The position numbers were made by a program, and so were the translations under genes. Shown piece by piece: positions 1 to 8,814 of a stretch of 54,794 bases of DNA. The notes beneath the pieces are model-generated. The model worked only from the letters and a program-made list of their open reading frames with translations. It searched no databases and was not told the DNA's origin. Each line of letters starts with the position of its first letter. The first letter of the stretch is position 1. This DNA is from Winslowiella iniecta (GTDB taxonomy: Bacteria; Pseudomonadota; Gammaproteobacteria; Enterobacterales; Enterobacteriaceae). The stretch spans positions 58,741 through 113,534 of the forward strand of contig NZ_JRXE01000017.1 of assembly GCF_001267535.1 (NCBI RefSeq), given 5' to 3'.

Positions 1-96
1 CAGCGCCACATTGACTATCGAAAAATCAATCATCGGCAGTAGTTGACCGGCTAACAGAACCAGCAGACCAGCGCGGCCAGGCCCGGTGTAATTCAT
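1..96 (-). CDS. MFS transporter, N-terminal fragment (runs off window)
   Basis: Only the first 32 codons are inside the window. The reading begins at the ATG complementary to 94-96 and shows a hydrophobic first helix containing LLAGQLLPMIDFSIVNVAL. The DFSIVNVAL stretch is typical of helix 1 (motif D1) of 14-helix DHA2-type drug exporters such as EmrB/QacA. The gene is divergent from the MmyB-type regulator that starts about 120 bases away, a common regulator/exporter arrangement. The substrate cannot be inferred from so little sequence. Confidence 0.6.
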   Translation of the reverse strand, partial: MNYTGPGRAGLLVLLAGQLLPMIDFSIVNVAL

Positions 97-214
97 GATA
101 TTTACCCTTGTTTTAATGAGTCACCGGGCATAGCATCGGGGATCTTTAAAACGGGTACCAGTTCTTGATTATCATGGTATCAGCACTACCTGCCTGGCGG
201 TGGAGCGCCTGATT

Positions 215-1069
215 ATGTCGATAATTACCGATGCCGCAGTCAATGAAAAGGGCAATCGCCAGTTGCTTGGCGCGTTTTTGCGTCGTCGACGTGAGGCGCT
301 CGACCCGGCGCGTCTGGGATTACCGCGCGTGCGCAATCGCCGCACGCCGGGTTTGCGCCGTGAGGAAGTGGCGCAGCTGGCGGATGTCGGGGTCACCTGG
401 TATACCTGGCTGGAGCAGGGACGTGATATCAACGCGTCAGCGAAAACCCTTTCAGCGATTGCGATTGCGTTACAGTGTAACGAAGCGGAAACCCGTCATC
501 TGTTCCGTCTCGCCGGTCATCAGCAACCCACTCTTACCGCAGCTAAGGCCTGCGCCAAAGTGTCGGCACACAGTCAGATTATGCTGGATGCGCTCGATCC
601 GCTGCCGGCGATTATTGAGAATAAGCGCTTTGATATTCTGGCGCACAACCCTGCATGGTGCCGGTTAATGGGCATCGACCTGAACAGTTTGCCGCCCGAA
701 GAGCGTAACTGTATCTGGCTGGCCTTTACCAACGATGCCTGGCGCAGTGCCATGGCAGACTGGGAGGAAGTCATGCCGCATATGGTGGCACTGTTTCGTG
801 CGCAGATGGGCGATCACCTTGGCGAGCCGGAGTGGGAAAATATGCTGGAAAGACTGATGGCGACGTCCGCGGAATTCCGGCAAACCTGGCAGCGTTACGA
901 ACTGAAAAGCTTTGAGAATCGCGTCAGACACTTTTACCGCGCTGAAGTGGGGCAAATGGCACTGCGGCAGAATAACTGGTGGTCAACGCCGCGCAATGGC
1001 GATCGCTTGCTGGTGTATGTGCCGGATGATGAAATCAGTGCGGCAGCGCTGGCAAAACTGACGGCATGA
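215..1069 (+). CDS. XRE/MmyB-type transcriptional regulator
   Basis: Helix-turn-helix regulator of about 284 residues. The N-terminal third (LGAFLRRRREALDP, RRTPGLRREEVAQLADVGVTWYTWLEQGRDI) is the typical XRE-like HTH of the MmyB-like family. The C-terminal two thirds (IIENKRFDILAHNPAW, FYRAEVG, WWSTPRNGDRLLVY) match the MmyB-type ligand-binding domain. A GTG start at 200 is possible, but I chose the ATG at 215 because a GGAG motif sits nine bases before it. Such proteins often repress a neighbouring exporter or oxidoreductase gene. Here the divergent MFS gene on the left and the two MFS genes on the right are the obvious candidates (inference). The ligand is unknown. Confidence 0.85.
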   Translation: MSIITDAAVNEKGNRQLLGAFLRRRREALDPARLGLPRVRNRRTPGLRREEVAQLADVGVTWYTWLEQGRDINASAKTLSAIAIALQCNEAETRHLFRLAGHQQPTLTAAKACAKVSAHSQIMLDALDPLPAIIENKRFDILAHNPAWCRLMGIDLNSLPPEERNCIWLAFTNDAWRSAMADWEEVMPHMVALFRAQMGDHLGEPEWENMLERLMATSAEFRQTWQRYELKSFENRVRHFYRAEVGQMALRQNNWWSTPRNGDRLLVYVPDDEISAAALAKLTA

Positions 1070-1120
1070 GGTTTATTATTCGTTTTCCGTCCTGGTTAAT
1101 CCCCTGACAAACATGGAAAA

Positions 1121-2332
1121 ATGGAAAGGCAGCGCGTGAAAAATCATCCCGAAAAACCCGGCGTCATCAGTATTGTACTGCTGGGACTGGTGCAAATTCT
1201 GTCATGGGGCGGCTCGTTTTATATCATGGCGGTGCTGGCCGCGCCGGTGGTGCGTGAGACCGGCTGGTCGCAGCAGTGGGTCTATGGCGCGTTGTCGCTC
1301 GGTATTCTGGTGTCGGGATTGCTGGCACCGCTGAGTGGGCGAATTATTTCACGTTATGGCGGGCGCAGTATGCTGGCCAGTAGCGGGCTGGTAATGGCTG
1401 CCGGACTGGTAATTATCGGCTTATCCCATGCGCTGTGGCTATTTTTGCTGGCGTGGGTGCTGGTTGGTGTCGGGATGGCGATGGGATTGTACGATGCGCT
1501 GTTTGCCACGCTGGGGACACTGTACGGCGGATTTGCCCGCGGTGCGATTACCGGCATTACGCTGATTTCCGGTTTTTGTACCACGCTGGTATGGCCGGGC
1601 ACCGCACTGCTGATTGAGTGGCTTGGCTGGCGCGATGCCTGTCTGGCGTATGCAGCGATCCTCGCACTGACGGTGTGGCCGATGTATTACTGGTCACTGC
1701 CTGCGACGGCAACGCTGCCAAAGACAACCCGGGCGAAAGCCAGCGGACACAGCGCGATTGCGCCGTTTCTGTTCTGGCTGCTGTGTGCCATTTTCACTCT
1801 CGCGTCGGTGATCATGACCGCCATATCCGTGCAGCTGATTACCCTGTTGCAGGCCAGCGGTTACTCGCTGGCTGCTGCGCTGGCGGTCAGCGCCATTCTC
1901 GGGCCTTGTCAGGTCGCCTCGCGTCTGGTGGATATCGCCTTTAAGCGCGGTCATCCCATCTGGACCACCTTTTTCTCAACAGGATTAGTGGCGCTGGGAT
2001 TACTGATGCTGGCGCTGATGCCGCATTTCGCGCTGCTGAGTATGTTGCTGTACGGCGCGGGTAATGGCCTGCGTGCCATTGTGCGCGGCACCTTACCGCT
2101 GGCGATGGTGAAACCCGAAGAGTATGCGCTGGTGGTGGGTCGGATGGCACGCCCGGCGCTAATCGGCCAGGCGATCACGCCGCTGATGTGTGGCTATGTC
2201 TATCAGTCGATGGGGCCACAAGCCACCATCTGGTTACTGTGCGCGCTGGCGCTGATTAATGTGCTGCTGGTGTTTCTGCTTAAGCGTGCGCTGCCGACGC
2301 ACCGCGCGCCAGTGACAGAAACACTGGCCTGA
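1121..2332 (+). CDS. MFS transporter, 12-helix type
   Basis: Integral membrane protein of about 403 residues with roughly 12 hydrophobic segments and the MFS loop 2-3 motif seen as GRIISRYGGR. It resembles the CynX/NimT or YbfB-like branch of MFS permeases rather than the 14-helix drug exporters; the substrate is not recognisable. The ATG at 1121 is used, but a GTG at 1136 has a better-placed GGAAAGG motif and could be the real start, which would remove five residues. Its stop overlaps the first possible start of the next MFS gene (TGATG), so the two are probably co-transcribed. Confidence 0.8.
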   Translation: MERQRVKNHPEKPGVISIVLLGLVQILSWGGSFYIMAVLAAPVVRETGWSQQWVYGALSLGILVSGLLAPLSGRIISRYGGRSMLASSGLVMAAGLVIIGLSHALWLFLLAWVLVGVGMAMGLYDALFATLGTLYGGFARGAITGITLISGFCTTLVWPGTALLIEWLGWRDACLAYAAILALTVWPMYYWSLPATATLPKTTRAKASGHSAIAPFLFWLLCAIFTLASVIMTAISVQLITLLQASGYSLAAALAVSAILGPCQVASRLVDIAFKRGHPIWTTFFSTGLVALGLLMLALMPHFALLSMLLYGAGNGLRAIVRGTLPLAMVKPEEYALVVGRMARPALIGQAITPLMCGYVYQSMGPQATIWLLCALALINVLLVFLLKRALPTHRAPVTETLA

Positions 2333-2358
2333 TGTCTGCCCGCCCAAACGGAGTACTA

Positions 2359-3759
2359 ATGGAAAAGAGCGCTACCCCGACACTGGCCACGCGCGCACCC
2401 TGGGTGGCGCTACTGGTGGCGGTGACGTTTTTTATGGAAAACCTCGATGCCACGGTGATTGCTACCGCCTTACCGCAAATGGCGCGGGATTTCTCGGTGA
2501 CAGCGATTGAGCTTAATGTCGGTATCAGCGCCTATTTACTGGCGGTGGCGCTGTTTATTCCGTTAAGCGGCTGGCTGGCCGATCGCTTAGGTGCGCGCCG
2601 GGTATTTTCCGGCGCGATTATCCTGTTTACCCTTGCGTCGGTGATGTGCGGTTTCAGTCAGTCACTGGATTTTTTTACCGTCAGCCGGGTATTACAGGGT
2701 ATCGGTGGTGCGCTGATGGTGCCGGTGGGGCGCTTAGTGGTACTGCGCATCACCGAAAAACAGCATCTGGTGCGGATGATTGCGTTTATTACCTGGCCCG
2801 GCCTGATTGCCCCGGTGCTTGGCCCGCCGCTCGGTGGATTGATGGTCAGTTACGGCCACTGGCAGTGGATTTTTTGGCTGAATATTCCGCTGGGTATTGC
2901 CGCGCTGCTGGCGACATTCTGGCTGATTCCGCGCGGTGGCGGCAGCGATCGGCGGCCATTTGATTTACGCGGTTTTCTGTTTACCGCGCTGGCCTGTGCG
3001 GCGTTGATTAGCGGGCTTGAGTGCCTGGGCCGCGGTGAATTCCCGCAGGGCGCGGCGCTGCTGGTGGCTGGGCTAATCTGCGGCTGGCTGGCCTTTCGTC
3101 ACAGTCGCCAGCACCCCACGCCAATGCTCTCCACTCGTTCATTCGCTATTGCCAGCTTTCAGAGTACGCTGGTGGGCGGCTCACTGTTTCGTGCCGCGAT
3201 CAATGCGATTCCCTTTTTACTGCCGCTGCTGTTTCAGGTCAGTTTTGGTCTGTCGGCGGCCAGTGCCGGAATGCTGGTGTTATGGGTATTTGCCGGTAAT
3301 CTGGCGATGAAACCGTTTACCACGGCGGTGATGAAGCGCTGGGGGTTCCGTCAGGTTCTGATCGTTAATGGTTTACTTAGCATCGCCGCGATAGTGGTCT
3401 GTGCGCTGTTAACGCCGGCGCTGGCGTGGCCGTGGCTGGCGTTGATTCTGTTTATCGGCGGCATGTCGCGTTCAATGCAGTTTACCTGCTACAACTCACT
3501 GGGCTTTGCTGATATCCCCAAAGCGCAAATGAGTGAAGCCTCGACGCTGTTCAGCATGTTTTTCCAGTTAAGTATGAGTATCGGGATTGCCTTTGCCGCG
3601 CTGGCATTGCGTACTTCAATGTCACTGCACGGGCATCAGCAACCGGAAAATAGCGATTTTGCCTGGGCATTTGTGGCGGTGGCCGGTCTGGCGCTGCTGG
3701 CATGGCTTGATGCGCTGCGCCTGAAGCCGGGAGTGGGTGAGCAGGTACTGCAAAAGTAG
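2359..3759 (+). CDS. DHA2-family multidrug MFS exporter (MdtD-like)
   Basis: About 466 residues with 14 predicted helices. Helix 1 has FFMENLDATVIATALPQMA, close to the DHA2 signature LDxTIVNxALP. GWLADRLGARRVF is motif A, and RVLQGIGGALMVPVGRLVVL is motif C, with the PVGRL variant seen in E. coli MdtD. Drug/proton antiport across the inner membrane is the family role. I prefer the ATG at 2359 (GGAG five bases upstream) over the ATG at 2332, which overlaps the previous stop. It forms an apparent two-gene unit with the preceding MFS gene. Actual substrates are unknown. Confidence 0.85.
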   Translation: MEKSATPTLATRAPWVALLVAVTFFMENLDATVIATALPQMARDFSVTAIELNVGISAYLLAVALFIPLSGWLADRLGARRVFSGAIILFTLASVMCGFSQSLDFFTVSRVLQGIGGALMVPVGRLVVLRITEKQHLVRMIAFITWPGLIAPVLGPPLGGLMVSYGHWQWIFWLNIPLGIAALLATFWLIPRGGGSDRRPFDLRGFLFTALACAALISGLECLGRGEFPQGAALLVAGLICGWLAFRHSRQHPTPMLSTRSFAIASFQSTLVGGSLFRAAINAIPFLLPLLFQVSFGLSAASAGMLVLWVFAGNLAMKPFTTAVMKRWGFRQVLIVNGLLSIAAIVVCALLTPALAWPWLALILFIGGMSRSMQFTCYNSLGFADIPKAQMSEASTLFSMFFQLSMSIGIAFAALALRTSMSLHGHQQPENSDFAWAFVAVAGLALLAWLDALRLKPGVGEQVLQK

Positions 3760-3852
3760 CGAATCAGCTTGTTAACGGCGGGAGACGTGCCGCCGGCTGG
3801 CAAGCGGCATCCAGTGATTTCCAGCATCTGTTCTTTTCTGCAAATAATCAAC

Positions 3853-3899
3853 CCGGCCGGTGCTGCGCCCTGAAATCTCAGGACGCAATGTCCGGCCGG
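3853..3899. repeat. Long imperfect hairpin between convergent genes
   Basis: Both arms begin with CCGGCCGG. Inner arms TGCGCCCTGA and TCAGGACGCA pair with a single mismatch around a four-base AATC loop. There is no T-run on either side, so it is not a classical terminator. It resembles a REP/BIME-type intergenic palindrome and lies in the 217-base gap between the MFS exporter and the permease gene, which are transcribed towards each other. Nothing else was recognised in this gap. Confidence 0.5.
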
Positions 3900-3976
3900 C
3901 TCGCTAGCGAAGAGTGCACAGCTCATTCCAGTAACTAAAGCGGATACGGTGCCGCAGTTGATCATTTTTCATCGTT

Positions 3977-4984
3977 TCACCATTTTACTACGCCGCGCTG
4001 CCAGGCCAGCAGCCGGTCGCGTAAAGCAAATAGCAGGGTGATCAGTGATGAGAACAGCAACGCCATCACGATCAACGCGGCATACATATTGGCATACGCC
4101 GCCCACCCCTGCGCCCATTGCAGATACCAGCCAAGTCCTGACTTCACCCCCATCATTTCGGCGGCCACCAGCACGGAGAAAGAAGCGCCCAGCCCCATAA
4201 ACAGCCCGACAAACACATGTGGCAATGAAGCCGGAATCGCCACGCGCGCAATCAGAAACAGTGTGCTGGCACCCAGCGTGCGCGCCACGTCGTAGTAGCG
4301 CTGATCAACACTGGCTACGCCCGACCAGGTCAGTACGGTGACCGGGAACCAGGTGGCCAGGGCGATCAGGAAAATTGCCGCCGAAAAACTTGACGGGAAA
4401 AAGTATAGCGACAGCGGTAACAGCGCGGTTGAGGGAACCGGACCGAGAAAGCGCAGCACCGGATGTACCCAATAGCCGAGGCCACGCGACCAGCCAATAG
4501 CCACCCCGGTAATAAACCCGCTGATACTGCCGAGTATAAAGCCCAGCGCCAGCAGACGTAGCGAGTGCAGCACGCTGTCGCCGAGTCGTGGCCAGTCGGT
4601 GGCCCAGGCCTCAATCAGCGCACGCGGCGGCGCGAAAAACGGCGCCGGGAGCAGTGCCAGTTTCGCGGTGACGAATTCCCACACCGCCAGCAACAACGCA
4701 AGGGCAATAAGCCAGCGTGCCGCACGCCGCAACGGTTGCAGCAGTGAGGAGAGGGCAAGAAAACGCCCGGCCAGCACCGCCAGCGTCAGCGCCGCCGCCA
4801 GCAGCACAAACAGCTGATGGGTTTCACTGACAAAGCGCGGTGCGGCAAAACCTACCGGCTTATCCGGCCAGTAGATCATCAGCGCCGCCAGCGCCCACCA
4901 GCCGACAATCGCCAGCTGTAGCGCCAGCGTAATGCGTGGCGGCTCGCCTGCCTGTCTGGCTAAAGAGACGGTTTCACTGGACAT
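3977..4984 (-). CDS. ABC transporter permease, SsuC/TauC family
   Basis: Inner-membrane permease of an importer of the nitrate/sulfonate/taurine class. The EAA-like coupling motif is visible as YYDVARTLGASTLFLIARVAIP in the C-terminal half, followed by PASLPHVFVGL. The protein is about 335 residues against roughly 250-280 for usual SsuC/TauC permeases. The excess is an N-terminal extension with two extra hydrophobic segments (about residues 22-40 and 58-78). Two ATGs are adjacent; the second (4984) is better spaced from AGGAGG. It lies 15 bases after the binding-protein gene, so the two form an operon. The ATPase is on the opposite strand. Confidence 0.85.
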   Translation of the reverse strand: MSSETVSLARQAGEPPRITLALQLAIVGWWALAALMIYWPDKPVGFAAPRFVSETHQLFVLLAAALTLAVLAGRFLALSSLLQPLRRAARWLIALALLLAVWEFVTAKLALLPAPFFAPPRALIEAWATDWPRLGDSVLHSLRLLALGFILGSISGFITGVAIGWSRGLGYWVHPVLRFLGPVPSTALLPLSLYFFPSSFSAAIFLIALATWFPVTVLTWSGVASVDQRYYDVARTLGASTLFLIARVAIPASLPHVFVGLFMGLGASFSVLVAAEMMGVKSGLGWYLQWAQGWAAYANMYAALIVMALLFSSLITLLFALRDRLLAWQRGVVKW

Positions 4985-4999
4985 CATCCCTCCTGATCA

Positions 5000-6046
5000 T
5001 TACGCAGCATGATGCTGATGCTGCTCACCTGCGGGCAGCAGTTCCGGTACATAGTGATCGGCAAAGCGTTGTGCATCGGTCTCCGGGCGAATCACGTTGA
5101 TGGTTTTCAGCTCGTTAACGTAGATCGCCACTTCTTTGCGCAGTTGCGCACCGGTCGAGTGATGACCATGGGTGTGTTCGCTAAGCATCGCGGTAATATC
5201 GTCGACCGGCACTGAGCCGGGCACAAACGGGGCAAAAATTTTGGCGGTTTCGGCCGGATGTTGTGCCGTCCACTGCTGGGCATCGACAATTGCCTGAGTA
5301 ATGGCTTTCGCCACCGCCGGATTATCGCGCACCAGTGAACCGCGCAGTCCGAGCACGCAGCAGGTGAGGTTGGCATATTCACCGTTCAGGTTATTGTCGA
5401 CTTCTACCAGCTGATGCTGTTTCTTCAATAACCAGCCTTGCGGATCGTCAGTCGCCAGCGCCTGCACTTCACCTTTGCGCAGCGCCTCGCCAAACAGATC
5501 GGCAGGATATTGCAGCCAGTTCACCTGTTTATCCGGGTCGATGCCCAGTTTAGCCAGCTGAATGGCGAAGAAATTGCGGATCGGGCTGGCCTGATCGGTG
5601 ACCGCCACCGATTTACCGACTAAATCCTTCACGCTGTTGATCCCGGAATTTTTCGGTGTCAGCAGCCGCATGCAGCCACCGTGGGTGCCGACGGTTAAAT
5701 CAACGTCAAACCCTTGCTCCAGCGGCTTCAGCCAGCGCAACGCCATACCAATCCCGCCGTCGGCCTGGCCGGTGGCAATCGCCTGTAACAGCGCATCGGT
5801 CGGGCCGCTAAAATTTACCGGTTCAACATTCAGGCCATATTTCTTGAAAAAGCCTTGTTTGAGCGCCACGGAAATCGGCGACTGACAGACCGCGGTTTGT
5901 CCCCACGCCAGTTTCACCGTGGTCAGTGAATTATCCTGCGCCAGCACCGTGGACGGTATTAATGAACTGGCACTGAGACCGACGCCTAATAATCCCAGGT
6001 TACGCATAAAATGGCGTCTTGAAAGCGAACAGTTATTGCCGTGCAT
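5000..6046 (-). CDS. ABC transporter substrate-binding protein, SsuA/NMT1-like
   Basis: Periplasmic binding protein of about 348 residues. The leader has a twin-arginine motif (SRRHFM), a hydrophobic stretch, and a probable cleavage after TVLA, so Tat export is predicted. The mature part has the aliphatic-sulfonate/nitrate/THI5-like fold signature: AWGQTAVCQSPISVALKQGFFKKYGLNVEPVNFSGPTDALLQA is split by typical SsuA spacing, with a later LGLRGSLVRDNPAVAKAI. The C-terminus is His-rich (EQHQHHAA). The start has GAGGA six bases upstream. It is the first gene of the minus-strand unit, divergent from its probable ATPase. The ligand is not certain; a sulfur compound is favoured by context. Confidence 0.85.
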   Translation of the reverse strand: MHGNNCSLSRRHFMRNLGLLGVGLSASSLIPSTVLAQDNSLTTVKLAWGQTAVCQSPISVALKQGFFKKYGLNVEPVNFSGPTDALLQAIATGQADGGIGMALRWLKPLEQGFDVDLTVGTHGGCMRLLTPKNSGINSVKDLVGKSVAVTDQASPIRNFFAIQLAKLGIDPDKQVNWLQYPADLFGEALRKGEVQALATDDPQGWLLKKQHQLVEVDNNLNGEYANLTCCVLGLRGSLVRDNPAVAKAITQAIVDAQQWTAQHPAETAKIFAPFVPGSVPVDDITAMLSEHTHGHHSTGAQLRKEVAIYVNELKTINVIRPETDAQRFADHYVPELLPAGEQHQHHAA

Positions 6047-6258
6047 AATTTTCCTCGCATAAACATCCCGTTTAATTAAAAAGCATCATGCAAATAAAAA
6101 CCCGGCGGGAGAAATAACAAAGCCGCATGTGGTTATGCGGGAAATCATATATAGCGCGCCAGCAAGCTTCCCGCGTTATTCAGGGATAGCTTTGCCGGAA
6201 TTGATATTTTGATTTAGCGGCAGCGGTGATAAATCTGTGAAAAACGCAGGAGAACAGT

Positions 6259-7059
6259 ATGACGTTAGCGGCCGCGACAGAGCAGGATAATGGACTGGCA
6301 TTAACTATTAACCACGTCAGCCATCAATTCTGGCTGGAAAATGAGAGTCTGCCGGTGTTACAGCAGGTCTCGCTGGAGGTTAAACCCGGTGAGTTTGTGG
6401 CGCTGCTTGGGCCATCTGGCTGCGGTAAATCAACGCTATTGCGCCTGGTGGCCGGGCTGGATTTGCCGACCGAAGGCGAGATCTTTGAGGATAATATTCC
6501 GCTTACCGCCCCGGACCCTTCACGGGTGGTGGTATTTCAGGATCCGACTCTCTATCCGTGGCGTACCGTGCGCGATAACGTGGCGCTGGGATTACAGGCG
6601 CAGGGCAAACGTGATGCCAGCGCCAGTCAGCGCATCGACAGCGTGCTGGAGCGTGTCGGGCTGACGCAGTTTGCCAATGCCTGGCCGCGTCAGCTGTCCG
6701 GCGGCATGGCGCAGCGTGCCGCGCTGGCACGCGCGCTGGTCAATAAGCCGAGGCTGTTAATTCTCGATGAGCCGCTGGGCAAGCTGGATTCATTAACCCG
6801 CATCCGTATGCAGCGCGAGCTGGTCAGTCTGTGGCAAGAGCAGCGCTTTACCACGCTGATGGTGACGCACGACGTCGAAGAGGCGTTGCTGATGGCCAAC
6901 CGGGTGGTGGTATTCAGTGCGCGCCCGGCGAAAATACTGGAAATTATCCATGTCGATGTGCCTTTTCCACGGCGGCGCAACGATCCGCAACTGATTGCCT
7001 TGCGAACCCGTGCGCTGGCACAGCTGGGGGCAGAACTGAATGAGGAACCGGGTTTATGA
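6259..7059 (+). CDS. ABC transporter ATP-binding protein, SsuB/TauB family
   Basis: Cytoplasmic ATPase that powers the nitrate/sulfonate/taurine-type importer. Walker A GPSGCGKST is near residue 53, the Q-loop is VVFQDPTLYPW, the signature motif LSGGMAQRAALARAL, Walker B LLILDEPLG, and the H-loop VTHDVEEAL. Length is 266 residues, normal for the family. AGGAGA sits six bases before the ATG. It is separated from the binding-protein gene by a 212-base divergent intergenic region that should hold both promoters. Its end overlaps the next gene by four bases, so translation is probably coupled to the cysteine-synthase-like enzyme. Confidence 0.9.
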   Translation: MTLAAATEQDNGLALTINHVSHQFWLENESLPVLQQVSLEVKPGEFVALLGPSGCGKSTLLRLVAGLDLPTEGEIFEDNIPLTAPDPSRVVVFQDPTLYPWRTVRDNVALGLQAQGKRDASASQRIDSVLERVGLTQFANAWPRQLSGGMAQRAALARALVNKPRLLILDEPLGKLDSLTRIRMQRELVSLWQEQRFTTLMVTHDVEEALLMANRVVVFSARPAKILEIIHVDVPFPRRRNDPQLIALRTRALAQLGAELNEEPGL

Positions 7060-8096
7060 GCAGAGAGATTTACCATTCGATCGCTGAATTAGTCGGCAGA
7101 ACGCCATTATTAGCGCTGCGCGGATTTATTCATCAACATCAGCTGGCGGCGGAGGTGATTGCCAAACTGGAATACTTTAATCCTAATCACAGTATTAAAG
7201 ATCGCACGGCGCTGGCAATGGTGGAGCAGGCGGAACGCAGCGGCAGATTAAAACCCGGTTATACCCTGGTTGAAACCACCAGCGGCAATACCGGCATTGG
7301 TTTAGCGGCAATTGCTGCGGCGAAAGGCTATAAGTTCCGGGTCTATATCAATGACTATGTCAGCCTGGAAAGAACCAAAGTGGTGCAGGCTTTTGGCGGC
7401 GAAGTGATAAAATTTAGCGAGGTGGAAAATTTCCTTGAGATACTGGAAGCCAGCGACGGTGACTTTGTTGCCGCCACCAAATGGCTGGAAAACAATGTAA
7501 TTGCCAAATTACCTGACCATTATTTCACCGCGCAGCTGGAGAATCCGGCCAATCCCAATATTCACAGCGTCACCACCGGGCCGGAAATTTGGCAGCAAAC
7601 CGATGGCCAGCTGGATATTGTGATCGCCGCGGTGGGAACCGGCGGGACGATATCCGGTATCGGCCAGTTTCTTCGCCAGCAAAACCCGGCGATACAGATT
7701 ATTGCCGTGGAGCCGGGCGTGAATTCGCGCCCGAGTGCAGAGAATCCCGATCCGCTGGAGATCACCGGCGTACATCAGTTTACCGATATCGCGCCGGAGC
7801 GCATTCCGCCAGCCATGAACACCAATATCTACCACGAAGCGCTGGCGGTCGAAACCTGGCAGGCATATCAGGCGGCGCGGGAAGTCGCGCAGAGCGACGG
7901 AATTCTGATTGGTGAGTCATCGGGTGCGGTATTGCATGCGGCGAAAATCGTTGCCAGCCGCCCGGAGAACGAAGGCAAGAAGATTGTGGTCATCCTCGCC
8001 GACAGCGGCCTGACCTATCTGTCCACAGACCTGTTTAACGGCGATGTCAGCATTGAGCAGTTAAAAACCGCCAGGGCGCAGCTGGCTGACGGCTGA
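7056..8096 (+). CDS. Cysteine-synthase-like PLP enzyme
   Basis: Fold-type II PLP enzyme of 346 residues. The PLP lysine is K48 in NHSIKDR, the phosphate/substrate loop TTSGNTG is at 74-80, and the glycine-rich PLP-phosphate loop GTGGT at 194-198; NPANPNIHSVTTGPEIW is the usual OASS region. O-acetylserine sulfhydrylase or a relative (cystathionine beta-synthase-like, or a diaminopropionate-type synthase) is expected. The stretch EVENFLEILEASDGDFVAATKW replaces the GMxGAI segment of CysK, so this is not a plain CysK. It overlaps the ABC ATPase by ATGA, which links it to uptake of the transported compound, probably as a sulfur source (inference). Confidence 0.8.
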   Translation: MSREIYHSIAELVGRTPLLALRGFIHQHQLAAEVIAKLEYFNPNHSIKDRTALAMVEQAERSGRLKPGYTLVETTSGNTGIGLAAIAAAKGYKFRVYINDYVSLERTKVVQAFGGEVIKFSEVENFLEILEASDGDFVAATKWLENNVIAKLPDHYFTAQLENPANPNIHSVTTGPEIWQQTDGQLDIVIAAVGTGGTISGIGQFLRQQNPAIQIIAVEPGVNSRPSAENPDPLEITGVHQFTDIAPERIPPAMNTNIYHEALAVETWQAYQAAREVAQSDGILIGESSGAVLHAAKIVASRPENEGKKIVVILADSGLTYLSTDLFNGDVSIEQLKTARAQLADG

Positions 8097-8296
8097 TCAG
8101 ACGCGCCAGCGGGCTGAATTCCGCTGAATTGACTTATCAACACGCGTCTCCTGGCCGCGCAAGGGATTATGAATATGTGCCTTGCGCAGCCGGGCTGGCT
8201 TCTAAAAAGCAACAGTGTTTGTTATATTATTGGTCATTGATTATTCACAGCCACGGCGCTAACAATAACAAGATTCGCCGTAACCAGGATGACACA

Positions 8297-8785
8297 ATGT
8301 TAGATTATCGCTTCCCGACAGCTTTGCAGATGGTTCTCAGCGTAGCGATGGCGGAGCAACTGGGTAAACGTTCGACCAGCGCCGTTCTGGCTTATGGTCT
8401 GGAGGCTAACCCAAGCTTTATTCGTAAGCTGATGGTGCCGTTGACCCGTGACGGTATTATCGTCTCGACGCTGGGTCGCACCGGCTCCATTCACCTTGGC
8501 CGTCCGGCAGAGCAGATCACACTGCGCGATATTTACCTCTCGGTGATTGAAGATAAGCGCATCTGGGCATCGCGCCCGGACGTACCGGCACGTTGCGTCG
8601 TCAGCGCCAACGCCTGCTGGTATTTTAAAGCGATTGCGGATGAAGCCGAGCAGGCTTCGCTCGACGTGCTGGCGCGTCGCACCGTAGCCGATGCGTTAAC
8701 CGAGCTGAAAAAAGCCGATACCAGCGGCTGCATGGATTTTCCCGAGCCTGAACTGGCCACCGATTGTAAAAAAAACGGCCGTTAA
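8297..8785 (+). CDS. Rrf2-family transcriptional regulator
   Basis: 162-residue winged-helix regulator. The N-terminus FPTALQMVLSVA, the HTH region (STSAVLAYGLEANPSFIRKLMVPLTRDGIIVST) and the wing GRTGSIHLGRPAEQITLRDIYLSVI are typical of Rrf2 proteins. Cysteines are C100, C107, C145 and C157. They do not reproduce the closely spaced Fe-S triad of IscR/NsrR, so a YwnA/CymR-like mode is more likely. The longer reading from 8129 was rejected because AGGA precedes the ATG at 8297. It follows the cysteine-synthase-like gene by 200 bases. In Firmicutes the Rrf2 protein CymR works with CysK, so control of this sulfur module is plausible (inference). Confidence 0.85.
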   Translation: MLDYRFPTALQMVLSVAMAEQLGKRSTSAVLAYGLEANPSFIRKLMVPLTRDGIIVSTLGRTGSIHLGRPAEQITLRDIYLSVIEDKRIWASRPDVPARCVVSANACWYFKAIADEAEQASLDVLARRTVADALTELKKADTSGCMDFPEPELATDCKKNGR

Positions 8786-8800
8786 TCTGACGGCCGTTTT
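8772..8800. terminator. Bidirectional rho-independent terminator
   Basis: A perfect 10-bp stem AAAACGGCCG/CGGCCGTTTT surrounds a nine-base loop that contains the stop codon of the Rrf2 gene. The T-run on plus and A-run (T on minus) allow termination of the Rrf2 gene and of the convergent gene that ends at 8815. Confidence 0.85.
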
Positions 8801-8814
8801 ATCTCTTCCACAGT

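Noticed and set aside
172..432. Minus-strand open frame of 86 codons
   Set aside because: Lies opposite the MmyB-type regulator gene, with Arg-rich composition typical of an antisense shadow; no ribosome binding site.
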